Shown here: positions 1 through 6,033 of the stretch, piece after piece
Layout of the letters: every line of letters begins with the position of its first letter
Numbering within the stretch: position 1 is the stretch's first letter
NCBI GenBank assembly: GCA_002433335.1
Contig: DJHY01000206.1
Location: forward strand, 1-6,850
From: Rhodospirillaceae bacterium UBA6608
GTDB taxonomy: Bacteria > Pseudomonadota > Alphaproteobacteria > Rhodospirillales_A > Casp-alpha2
Reading direction: 5' to 3'
Length of the DNA: 6,850 bases
Translations under genes and position numbers: made by a program
Notes under the pieces: generated by a model
What the model was told of the DNA's origin: nothing
Databases searched by the model: none
Seen by the model: only the letters and a program-made list of their open reading frames with translations

Positions 1-1
1 C

Positions 2-2320
2 GCCTGCGAGGAGGTGCAGGGCACATTCGCGCTGACGATCGAGGGACGCGGTTTTGAATCCCGCGTTTCGCCCGGCAGTTTCGGCGATGATTTTCTGGGC
101 TCCGAATGCGTGTCCTGCGGGGCATGCGTTCAGGCCTGCCCGACGGCGACCCTGACCGAGAATTCGGTGCTGGAGCACGGCACCCCGACCCGCACGGTCA
201 AGACGACCTGCGCCTATTGCGGGGTCGGTTGCTCGTTCAACGCCGAAATGCAGGGCGACAAGGTTGTCCGCATGGTGCCCGATACGGAAGGCGGCGCCAA
301 CGAAGGCCATTCCTGCGTCAAGGGACGGTTTGCCTGGGGCTACGCCACCCATAAGGACCGCGTGACCACGCCGATGATCCGCGAAAAGATCACCGATCCG
401 TGGCAGCCGGTGGATTGGGACACGGCGATCGATTTCGCTGCCAACCGGTTCAAGGCGATCCAGGCCAAATACGGCAAGGGCGCGATCGGGGGGATTACCT
501 CGTCCCGCTGCACCAACGAAGAAGTCTATGTGGTGCAGAAGATGATCCGCGCCGCCTTCGGCAACAACAACGTCGATACCTGTGCGCGCGTCTGCCATTC
601 GCCCACCGGCTATGGGCTCAAGACGACCTTCGGCACCTCGGCCGGAACGCAGAACTTCAAATCGGTCGAACAGGCGGATGTCATCCTGGTCATTGGGGCA
701 AACCCCACGGACGGGCATCCGGTGTTCGCGTCGCGCATGAAGAAGCGTCTGCGCGAAGGGGCCAAGTTGATCGTCGCCGATCCGCGCCGCATCGATCTGG
801 TGCGCTCGCCCCATATTCAGGCGATGCATCACCTGCAACTGCGGCCCGGCGGAAATGTGGCGCTGCTGAATTCCCTGGCCCATGTGGTCGTGACCGAAGG
901 GCTGGTCGACGAAGCCTTCGTCAAGGAACGCTGCGAGGACAAGGATTTCGAGCGTTGGCGGGCCTTCGTCGCCGAAGACCGCAATTCGCCGGAAGCCCTG
1001 GCCCAGTATACCGGCGTCGATCCGCAAGAGGTTCGCGGCGCAGCGCGGCTTTACGCCACCGGCGGAAATGCGGCCATTTTCTACGGCCTGGGCGTGACCG
1101 AGCATAGCCAGGGCTCGACCACGGTGATGGCCATGGCGAACCTTGCCATGGCGACCGGTAACATCGGGCGCGAAGGCGTCGGGGTGAACCCGTTGCGCGG
1201 ACAGAACAACGTGCAGGGTTCCTGCGACATGGGCTCGTTCCCGCACGAGTTCCCGGGCTATCGCCATGTCTCGGACGACGCCGTGCGTGGCGCGTTCGAG
1301 GCCGATTGGGGCGTGCCGCTGTCGTCTGATCCGGGCCTGCGCATTCCCAATATGTTCGCCGCCGCCGTGGACGGCAGCTATCGCGGCATGTTCGTGCAGG
1401 GCGAGGACATCGCCCAGTCCGACCCCAACACCCGCCACGTTCAGGAAGCCTTGGAATCCCTGGAATGCCTGGTGGTTCAGGACTTGTTTCTGAACGAAAC
1501 GGCGGCTTATGCCCATGTTTTTCTGCCGGGCACCTCGTTCCTGGAAAAGGACGGCACCTTCACCAACGCCGAACGGCGCATCAACCGGGTCCGGCCGGCC
1601 ATGGCCGAACAGAACGGGATGGCGGAATGGGAGGTCGTCTGCCGTGTCGCCCGGGCCATGGGCTACGACATGCACTACAACTCGGCGGCCGAAATCATGG
1701 ACGAGATCGCACGCCTGACGCCGACCTTCGCCGGGGTCAGCTTCGACCGTCTGGACAACGAAGGTTCCCTGCAATGGCCGGTCAACGATGCTGCGCCCAA
1801 CGGCACGCCGACCATGCATATGAACGGCTTCGTGCGCGGCAAGGGCCGGTTCATGCTGACCGAATACGTCCCGACCGAAGAGCGGACCTCGCGCAGCTTC
1901 CCACTGATCCTGACCACGGGGCGTATTCTTAGCCAGTATAACGTCGGGGCGCAGACCCGGCGGACCGAGAACAGCCGATGGCACGAAATGGACGAGCTGG
2001 AAATGCATCCCTTCGATGCCGAGGAACGGGGGCTGGCCGACGGGGAGTTGATCTCGATCCAAAGCCGCATGGGGGCGGTCACGCTGCCGGTCAAGATTTC
2101 CGAGCGGATGCCGCAAGGCGTGGTCTACACCACGTTCCACCACCCGGTTTCCGGGGCCAACGTCATCACCACCGAGTTTTCCGATTGGGCGACCAACTGC
2201 CCGGAATACAAGGTGACGGCGGTGCAGGTGGCGCGGTCCAACCAGCCGTCTGATTGGCAACAGGAATTGGCTGATATTCACGAAACCCATTACCAGCGCA
2301 TGGCGGAGCCCGCGGAATGA
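2..2320 (+). CDS. fdsA: NAD-dependent formate dehydrogenase, molybdenum (alpha) subunit FdsA, 5' truncated by window edge
   Basis: Large catalytic subunit of the soluble NAD+-linked formate dehydrogenase (formate + NAD+ to CO2 + NADH). The frame is open from base 2, so the GTG at 14 is internal and the start lies upstream. With residue 1 as the codon at 2-4, Cys2 begins a CEEVQGT stretch that closes a ferredoxin-like [4Fe-4S] site. A second site is Cys36/39/42/46. The [4Fe-4S] motif of the molybdopterin domain is Cys70/73/77/105, with Lys107 after it. The Mo ligand is Cys198 (TGC at 593) followed by His199, in ARVCHSP, so this is the Cys and not the selenocysteine form. Arg399 in NPLRGQNNVQG is the conserved substrate-site arginine. 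From about residue 640 the dinucleotide-binding domain follows (LTTGRILSQYN). Aligning the Cys-His and Arg residues to the Rhodobacter capsulatus enzyme, whose active-site residues I recall as Cys386 and Arg587, suggests about 190 N-terminal residues are missing from a protein near 960. The stop overlaps the next start (ATGA), so fdsD is translationally coupled. Confidence 0.96.
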   Translation, partial: ACEEVQGTFALTIEGRGFESRVSPGSFGDDFLGSECVSCGACVQACPTATLTENSVLEHGTPTRTVKTTCAYCGVGCSFNAEMQGDKVVRMVPDTEGGANEGHSCVKGRFAWGYATHKDRVTTPMIREKITDPWQPVDWDTAIDFAANRFKAIQAKYGKGAIGGITSSRCTNEEVYVVQKMIRAAFGNNNVDTCARVCHSPTGYGLKTTFGTSAGTQNFKSVEQADVILVIGANPTDGHPVFASRMKKRLREGAKLIVADPRRIDLVRSPHIQAMHHLQLRPGGNVALLNSLAHVVVTEGLVDEAFVKERCEDKDFERWRAFVAEDRNSPEALAQYTGVDPQEVRGAARLYATGGNAAIFYGLGVTEHSQGSTTVMAMANLAMATGNIGREGVGVNPLRGQNNVQGSCDMGSFPHEFPGYRHVSDDAVRGAFEADWGVPLSSDPGLRIPNMFAAAVDGSYRGMFVQGEDIAQSDPNTRHVQEALESLECLVVQDLFLNETAAYAHVFLPGTSFLEKDGTFTNAERRINRVRPAMAEQNGMAEWEVVCRVARAMGYDMHYNSAAEIMDEIARLTPTFAGVSFDRLDNEGSLQWPVNDAAPNGTPTMHMNGFVRGKGRFMLTEYVPTEERTSRSFPLILTTGRILSQYNVGAQTRRTENSRWHEMDELEMHPFDAEERGLADGELISIQSRMGAVTLPVKISERMPQGVVYTTFHHPVSGANVITTEFSDWATNCPEYKVTAVQVARSNQPSDWQQELADIHETHYQRMAEPAE

Positions 2321-2547
2321 GCGACAACATCAAGGACCTCGTCCGCATGGCTAATCAGGTCGCGGACTTCTTCCAAGCCTATCCCGAGGAAGAAGCCGTG
2401 CCGGACATCGCCCAGCACATCCGGGATTTCTGGACCGCCGCCATGCGGCGCGAAATGGCGGCGCATCTGGCCGCCGGTGGGGCAGGGTTGAAGCCCCTGG
2501 CCCTGGCCGGGTTGCAGCTTGCGGACAAAGACAGCAAGGCGGCCTGA
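2317..2547 (+). CDS. fdsD: Formate dehydrogenase delta subunit FdsD
   Basis: Small accessory subunit of the Fds-type formate dehydrogenase, 76 residues. The family is recognised from the N-terminal LVRMANQVADFFQAYPEEEA segment, the central IRDFWTAAMRREM helix, and the AHLAAGGAGLKPLALAGLQ stretch. These match the general FdsD pattern of LVxMANQI, FW, MR and AAGGxGLxPL. The ATG overlaps the fdsA stop by four bases, and a GGAG at 2304-2307 gives a 9-base spacing, which fixes the start. There is no signal peptide or membrane segment, so it is cytoplasmic like the rest of the complex. Its biochemical role is less well defined than that of FdsA; the family is described as needed for a stable, active complex. 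It follows fdsA directly, whereas in the commonly described fdsGBACD order the sulfurtransferase gene fdsC lies between them. Confidence 0.93.
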   Translation: MSDNIKDLVRMANQVADFFQAYPEEEAVPDIAQHIRDFWTAAMRREMAAHLAAGGAGLKPLALAGLQLADKDSKAA

Positions 2548-2606
2548 CGGCGCGGTTGCGTTTTTCCGGAATATTCGGCCCGGAATGACATTTCGGACCC
2601 GATAGC

Positions 2607-2628
2607 ACTTGCCCGGCGGGGGGCAAGT
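2607..2628 (+). terminator. GC-rich hairpin downstream of fdsD, possible terminator
   Basis: Perfect 8-bp inverted repeat: ACTTGCCC (2607-2614) and GGGCAAGT (2621-2628) around a 6-base loop. It lies 60 bases after the fdsD stop, where the operon should end. No T-run follows, so it is not a textbook intrinsic terminator. It could be a weak or Rho-aided terminator or a 3'-end stabilising structure. Confidence 0.4.
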
Positions 2629-2649
2629 CAACGATCATAGGCGCATACC

Positions 2650-2675
2650 ATTCGCGGACCGAAACGGTCGCGAAT
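2650..2675 (+). repeat. Strong bulged inverted repeat in the 5' region of the ybaL-like gene
   Basis: The arms at 2650-2661 and 2665-2675 pair over 11 bp around a 3-base AAA loop, with a single extra G in the left arm. The structure ends 28 bases before the ATG at 2704. It might be a second terminator-like hairpin for the fds operon, a leader structure, or an operator with dyad symmetry. No T-run follows. The rest of the 156-base gap (2548-2703) shows no ORF and no convincing sigma-70 promoter; it also has short direct repeats of CCGGAAT (2566, 2580) and AATTCCT (2673, 2682). Confidence 0.4.
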
Positions 2676-2703
2676 TCCTGAAATTCCTAGCCTTGGATCG
2701 GTA

Positions 2704-4482
2704 ATGCCGCACGACATGCCCTTGATTTCCCTGTTAGCCGCGGGGATTGGGCTCGCCTTCGTGCTGGGTGCGGTCGCCAACCGCCTGCGCCTGCCACCAT
2801 TGGTCGGATACCTTGTTGCGGGGATCGCCGTCGGCCCCTACACCCCCGGTTTCGTCGCCAATCAAGCCTTGGCCGCCGAATTGGCCGAACTCGGCGTGAT
2901 CCTGCTGATGTTCGGGGTCGGTCTGCATTTCTCGCTCAAAGACCTGTTGTCGGTCCGCGCCATCGCCATTCCGGGGGCGCTGGTGCAGATCGCCGTGGCC
3001 ACGGCCCTGGGTGCGGGGGTCGGCGCGGCCATGGGCTGGTCCATGGGGGCGGGGATCGTATTCGGTCTGGCCCTGTCGGTGGCCAGCACGGTCGTGTTGC
3101 TGCGCGCCCTGCAGGAGCGCCGTTTGACCAGCACCGAACGCGGCAAAATCGCCGTCGGCTGGTTGATCGTCGAGGATATGGCGATGGTTCTGGCCCTGGT
3201 GTTGTTGCCCGCCCTGGCCGGATTGTCGACGGGCGAAGCGGTCGCGACTGGGCAGGATCCGGTATCCGCCTATTTCGACGTCGATCTGGGGCTGGGCGGT
3301 GTGCTGGCGATGACCATCGCCAAGGTCGTCCTGTTCGTGGTCCTGATGCTGGTGGTCGGGCGGCGGCTGGTGCCGTGGATTTTGCACCTGACGGCCCATA
3401 CGGGGTCGCGCGAGCTGTTTCGCCTGTCGGTGCTCGCCATTGCCCTGGTCATCGCTTTCGGGGCGGCGGAATTGTTCGGCGTGTCCTTTGCCCTGGGGGC
3501 GTTCTTCGCCGGGATGATCCTAAGTGAATCCGACCTGAGCAGTCAGGCCGCGCAGGAAACCCTGCCGCTGCGCGATGCGTTCTCGGTTCTGTTCTTCGTC
3601 GCCGTCGGGATGTTGTTCAACCCGATGAGCTTGCTCGAAGACCCGCTGCCCATCGCGGCGACCCTGTTCATCATCCTGATCGGCAAATCCCTGGCGGCGT
3701 TCATCATCGTCTTGGTGTTCCGCCATCCGGTGGCGACGGCGCTGACCATTGCCGCCAGTCTGGCGCAGATCGGGGAATTCTCGTTCATCCTGGCCGAATT
3801 GGGCGTGCGTCTGGGGGTGCTGCCGATCCAGGCGCGGGATTTGATCCTGGCTGGGGCTTTGATGTCGATCATCCTAAATCCGGCGGCGTTCTGGGCCGTT
3901 GAACGGATGCGCCCGTGGCTGGAGAAGCGCCGGGCCTTTGCTCGCGAGCCAGTGGAACCGGAACAACCCGCGCCGGAGAAAACCGCGGCAGAGCGGACCC
4001 CGCCGCCGCCCGAGCCGGAAGCGGAGCCAACGCCGGCGGAGCTGACGCCGACTGAGCTGACTGGGCATGTCGTATTGGTCGGCTACGGCCGCGTCGGTAG
4101 CCGGGTGGGGCAGGCCTTGCGCGACGCGGGCAGGGCGCTGTTGGTGGTCGAAGACGCGGATAAGCCGGTCGAAAGCCTACGCGAGGCCGGGACCGAGGTG
4201 ATCGTCGGTAACGCCGCGACCGGGGCCGTTCTGGCGGCTTGCAACCTGTCGGAAGCCACGCATCTGATCGTCGCCATCCCCGATGCCTTCGAGGCCGGGC
4301 AGGTCGTCGAGCAGGCCCGCAACGCGAACCCGGGGCTGGTCATCCTCGCCCAGGCCTATACGGATGCCGAGGTCGATCACTTGACCGGGCTAGGGGCCAA
4401 TGCGGTGATTACCGGTCAGCGTGAAATCGCGCGTGGAATTCTCGAAGGTGTTCTGCCGCCCGACGACGGCGCCTCGGCCTAA
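2704..4482 (+). CDS. ybaL: YbaL/KefB-type CPA2 cation:proton antiporter with C-terminal TrkA-N domain
   Basis: Inner-membrane monovalent cation:H+ antiporter of the CPA2 family, 592 residues. Residues 1 to about 400 form 12-13 hydrophobic segments. They closely follow Escherichia coli YbaL: PLVGYLVAGIAVGPYTPGFVA, LAELGVILLMFGVGLHFSLKDL, SVASTVVLLRALQER, GWLIVEDMAMVL (Glu157-Asp158 in a membrane helix), SFALGAFFAGMILSESDLS, LPLRDAFSVLFFVAVGMLF and AASLAQIGEFSFILAELG. Residues 415-453 are a Pro/Glu-rich linker. A TrkA-N (RCK) Rossmann domain follows, with GYGRVG at 460-465, VGNAA, and IPDAFEAG. There is no TrkA-C domain. The ATG at 2704 aligns with the E. coli start (MHHATPLI against MPHDMPLI), although the upstream GGAT is a weak ribosome site. 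The ion carried and the nucleotide sensed are unproven; K+ efflux is the usual assumption. The downstream gene is convergent, six bases away. Confidence 0.93.
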   Translation: MPHDMPLISLLAAGIGLAFVLGAVANRLRLPPLVGYLVAGIAVGPYTPGFVANQALAAELAELGVILLMFGVGLHFSLKDLLSVRAIAIPGALVQIAVATALGAGVGAAMGWSMGAGIVFGLALSVASTVVLLRALQERRLTSTERGKIAVGWLIVEDMAMVLALVLLPALAGLSTGEAVATGQDPVSAYFDVDLGLGGVLAMTIAKVVLFVVLMLVVGRRLVPWILHLTAHTGSRELFRLSVLAIALVIAFGAAELFGVSFALGAFFAGMILSESDLSSQAAQETLPLRDAFSVLFFVAVGMLFNPMSLLEDPLPIAATLFIILIGKSLAAFIIVLVFRHPVATALTIAASLAQIGEFSFILAELGVRLGVLPIQARDLILAGALMSIILNPAAFWAVERMRPWLEKRRAFAREPVEPEQPAPEKTAAERTPPPPEPEAEPTPAELTPTELTGHVVLVGYGRVGSRVGQALRDAGRALLVVEDADKPVESLREAGTEVIVGNAATGAVLAACNLSEATHLIVAIPDAFEAGQVVEQARNANPGLVILAQAYTDAEVDHLTGLGANAVITGQREIARGILEGVLPPDDGASA

Positions 4483-4514
4483 CCGGCGTTAGATCGACGG
4501 GAGATCCGCCGGTT
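4481..4514. terminator. Hairpin shared by the convergent ends of ybaL and the HTH gene
   Basis: Arms AACCGGCG (4481-4488) and CGCCGGTT (4507-4514) pair fully. Inside, GATC (4492-4495) pairs with GATC (4503-4506), leaving a 3-base TTA bulge and a 7-base loop. It starts in the ybaL stop codon and contains the stop codon of the opposing gene. The position suits a bidirectional terminator. T-runs after it are short on both strands, so the call rests on symmetry and location. Confidence 0.5.
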
Positions 4515-4686
4515 TGTTGGCGTGGGCGTTGAGGTAGGATTCCAGGTCCTTTTGCGCAACCCGCCATTCCCGCCCGAACTTAATCGCGCGCAGGTCGTTC
4601 GCCTGGATCCAGGCACGAATGGTCGCTTCCTTGACCTTAAGCAGGTCGGCGACTTCGTGAAGGGTCAAAAGAGGGCTGTTCAACAT
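4489..4686 (-). CDS. Small helix-turn-helix DNA-binding protein (HTH_17 / excisionase-like, MerR-related fold)
   Basis: Predicted small DNA-binding protein of 65 residues if started at the ATG complementary to 4684-4686. TLHEVADLLKV (8-18) is the first helix, then KEATIRAWIQANDL (19-32) the recognition helix. RAIKFGREWRV (33-43) is the beta wing and QKDLESYLNAH (45-55) the closing helix. This is the usual HTH_17 layout with little else, and there is no effector domain. The frame stays open upstream to ATGs at 4737 and 4773, giving 82 or 94 residues. I chose 4686 because the HTH conventionally starts close to it, GGTGG lies six bases upstream, and a promoter-like pair at 4733-4761 would sit ahead of it; the added WWYR-containing segment also has lower third-position GC. 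The start remains uncertain. It is divergent from nhaA, so regulation of nhaA or of itself is plausible but unproven. The excisionase label is historical; nothing phage-like is nearby. Confidence 0.8.
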   Translation of the reverse strand: MLNSPLLTLHEVADLLKVKEATIRAWIQANDLRAIKFGREWRVAQKDLESYLNAHANKPADLPSI

Positions 4687-4732
4687 GCGATACCACCACT
4701 GATAACGCGAAAAACGATGCAGATCGGTCAAA

Positions 4733-4761
4733 AACATAGCCCTGGGACTTGACAGCTTCAA
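4733..4761 (-). promoter_or_regulatory. Candidate sigma-70 promoter for the HTH gene
   Basis: On the minus strand TTGAAG (complement of 4756-4761) and TATGTT (complement of 4733-4738) are exactly 17 bases apart, each matching four of six consensus bases. It would start transcripts roughly 40 bases upstream of the ATG at 4686. If real, the two longer upstream starts of the HTH protein would not be used. Confidence 0.3.
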
Positions 4762-4777
4762 GGGGTAGACCATCTTT
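4749..4777 (+). promoter_or_regulatory. Candidate nhaA promoter with consensus -35 but poor -10
   Basis: TTGACA at 4749-4754 is a perfect -35 hexamer on the plus strand, 64 bases before the nhaA start. The -10 region at a spacing of 16-17 (CATCTT or ATCTTT, about 4771-4777) is weak. A weak -10 could mean activator dependence or simply chance. It overlaps the opposing candidate promoter of the HTH gene. Confidence 0.25.
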
Positions 4778-4817
4778 GACTATGTTTATCGTTGTTTAAC
4801 GTTCTTTGGAGGTGTTT
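4774..4817. repeat. 10-bp-phased (C/G)TTT repeats in the nhaA leader, including a tandem decamer
   Basis: GTTTATCGTT (4784-4793) is followed directly by GTTTAACGTT (4794-4803), identical at nine of ten bases. The flanking decamers keep the register: C or G followed by TTT begins at 4774, 4784, 4794, 4804 and 4814. So five TTT runs fall on the same face of the helix in otherwise GC-rich DNA. The array ends at the nhaA start codon and includes its ribosome site. It could be a direct-repeat operator or a phased bend. Function is inferred only. Confidence 0.5.
4808..4812 (+). promoter_or_regulatory. Shine-Dalgarno site of nhaA
   Basis: A full GGAGG sits five bases before the GTG at 4818-4820. 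This decides the nhaA start in favour of that GTG over the in-frame TTG at 4806 and the GTG at 4812, both of which would overlap the ribosome site. Confidence 0.8.
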
Positions 4818-6017
4818 GTGTCCGCTCCCGCAGTCGTCGATCGCTTGGTACGGATCTTCCAACATGAAGCCGCGCCGGGCCTGATTCTCATCACTGCGGC
4901 GCTTGCCGCCATGGCGGTCATGAATTCCGGATGGTCCGGCGGATACCAAGCCTTCCTGGACGTGCCGGTCACGATCTCGTTCGGCGCCTTGGGGCTGTCC
5001 AAGCCCCCGCTGTTATGGATCAACGATTTCCTGATGGCGCTGTTCTTCCTGCTGGTCGGCTGCGAAATCAAACGCGAGATGGTGGACGGCAGCCTGTCGT
5101 CCCTGCGTTCGGCCATTTTGCCGGTCTTCGCCGCCATTGGCGGTATGGCCGTTCCCGCCGTGATCTACGCGGTCATCAATGCCGGGAACCCGGCCGCGAT
5201 CGAGGGCTGGGCCATTCCCGCCGCGACCGATATCGCTTTCGCCCTGGGCGTTCTGGCCCTTCTGGGCAAGTCGGTTCCGGTCACGCTCAAAGTCTTCCTG
5301 ATGGCTGTTGCGATCATCGACGATTTGGGCGCGATCATCATCATCGCGGTGTTTCATACCTCCGACCTGTCGACCGAAGCCCTGGCCATCGCCGCTGGTT
5401 TGACGGCGGCCCTGATGCTGTTGAACCGCATGGGCATTCGCGCCCTGACGCCCTACATGCTGCTCGGCTTGGCGCTTTGGGTGGCGGTGTTGAAATCCGG
5501 CGTGCATGCGACCCTGGCCGGCGTCGTCGTTGCCTTCTGCCTGCCGATCACCGGCAAGAACGGCGAAGAACATGGCCCTCTGCACGCGGTTGAGCATGCC
5601 CTGGTGCCTTGGGTCGCGTTCTGCATCATGCCGTTGTTCGCTTTCGCCAATGCCGGTGTTTCGCTGGCTGGGGTCAATCTCGCCGCCTTGTTGGAGCCGA
5701 TTTCCGCCGGTGTCGCCGGGGGCCTGTTCCTGGGCAAACAGATCGGCATGATGGTCGCCGTGGCCCTGGCCGTGGTGCTGGGCCTGGGCGCGCTGCCGAC
5801 CGGCGTGCGTTGGGTTCAGATGTGGGGCGTGGCCTTGCTGGCCGGGATCGGCTTCACGATGAGCTTGTTCATCGGCAATCTGGCCCTCAGTCCCGACGAC
5901 CAGGCAGCGGTGCGGATCGGCGTTTTGTCCGGCTCGCTGTTGTCGGGGATTGTCGGCTACGCGGTGTTGCGCCTGTCGGCGCGCACTGCCGATGCCCGGG
6001 CCATGGCAGGGGCGTAA
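4818..6017 (+). CDS. nhaA: Na+/H+ antiporter NhaA
   Basis: Inner-membrane electrogenic antiporter that expels Na+ (or Li+) in exchange for protons, 399 residues from the GTG at 4818; E. coli NhaA has 388. Residue numbers use this start. The family core is intact: FLMALFFLLVGCEIKREMVDG contains Glu83, Arg86 and Glu87 of the cytoplasmic pH-sensor region. PAATDIAFALG carries Asp138, and AIIDDLGAI carries Asp168-Asp169, matching the E. coli ion-site residues Asp133, Asp163 and Asp164. SGVHATLAG carries His230 (E. coli His225). AVEHALVPWV holds the Glu-His pair of the pH sensor, and FLGKQIG holds Lys307 (E. coli Lys300). About 12 hydrophobic segments are present. No nhaR-type LysR regulator is next to it; the divergent neighbour is the small HTH gene. 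The 3' end converges on lipB with a 16-base gap. All key residues are present, so it should be functional. Confidence 0.96.
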   Translation: MSAPAVVDRLVRIFQHEAAPGLILITAALAAMAVMNSGWSGGYQAFLDVPVTISFGALGLSKPPLLWINDFLMALFFLLVGCEIKREMVDGSLSSLRSAILPVFAAIGGMAVPAVIYAVINAGNPAAIEGWAIPAATDIAFALGVLALLGKSVPVTLKVFLMAVAIIDDLGAIIIIAVFHTSDLSTEALAIAAGLTAALMLLNRMGIRALTPYMLLGLALWVAVLKSGVHATLAGVVVAFCLPITGKNGEEHGPLHAVEHALVPWVAFCIMPLFAFANAGVSLAGVNLAALLEPISAGVAGGLFLGKQIGMMVAVALAVVLGLGALPTGVRWVQMWGVALLAGIGFTMSLFIGNLALSPDDQAAVRIGVLSGSLLSGIVGYAVLRLSARTADARAMAGA

Positions 6018-6033
6018 TCACCGGCTGGAGGGA

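Noticed and set aside
14..16. GTG at 14 as the start of the formate dehydrogenase ORF
   Set aside because: The frame is open to base 2, and the preceding codons encode Ala-Cys-Glu-Glu, part of a conserved ferredoxin-like motif. The gene is truncated, not short.
593..595. Possible selenocysteine enzyme
   Set aside because: The active-site codon is TGC, an ordinary cysteine, so no UGA recoding is needed.
2734..3399. Long minus-strand reading frame opposite ybaL, and similar long overlapping frames opposite or within fdsA, nhaA and lipB
   Set aside because: These are GC-driven shadow frames: low-complexity Arg/Gln/His/Pro-rich products, no recognisable domains, and each overlaps a strongly supported gene.
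4489..4773. Excisionase of a prophage or integrative element
   Set aside because: The HTH_17 fold is shared with excisionases, but no integrase, attachment repeats or other phage genes are in the window, and the neighbours are housekeeping genes.
4776..4781. TTGACT as a -35 for nhaA
   Set aside because: A -10 at normal spacing would fall at about 4799-4804, poorly matched and only a few bases from the ribosome site, leaving almost no leader.
4806..4817. TTG at 4806 or GTG at 4812 as nhaA start
   Set aside because: Both overlap the GGAGG ribosome site at 4808-4812; the GTG at 4818 has correct spacing.
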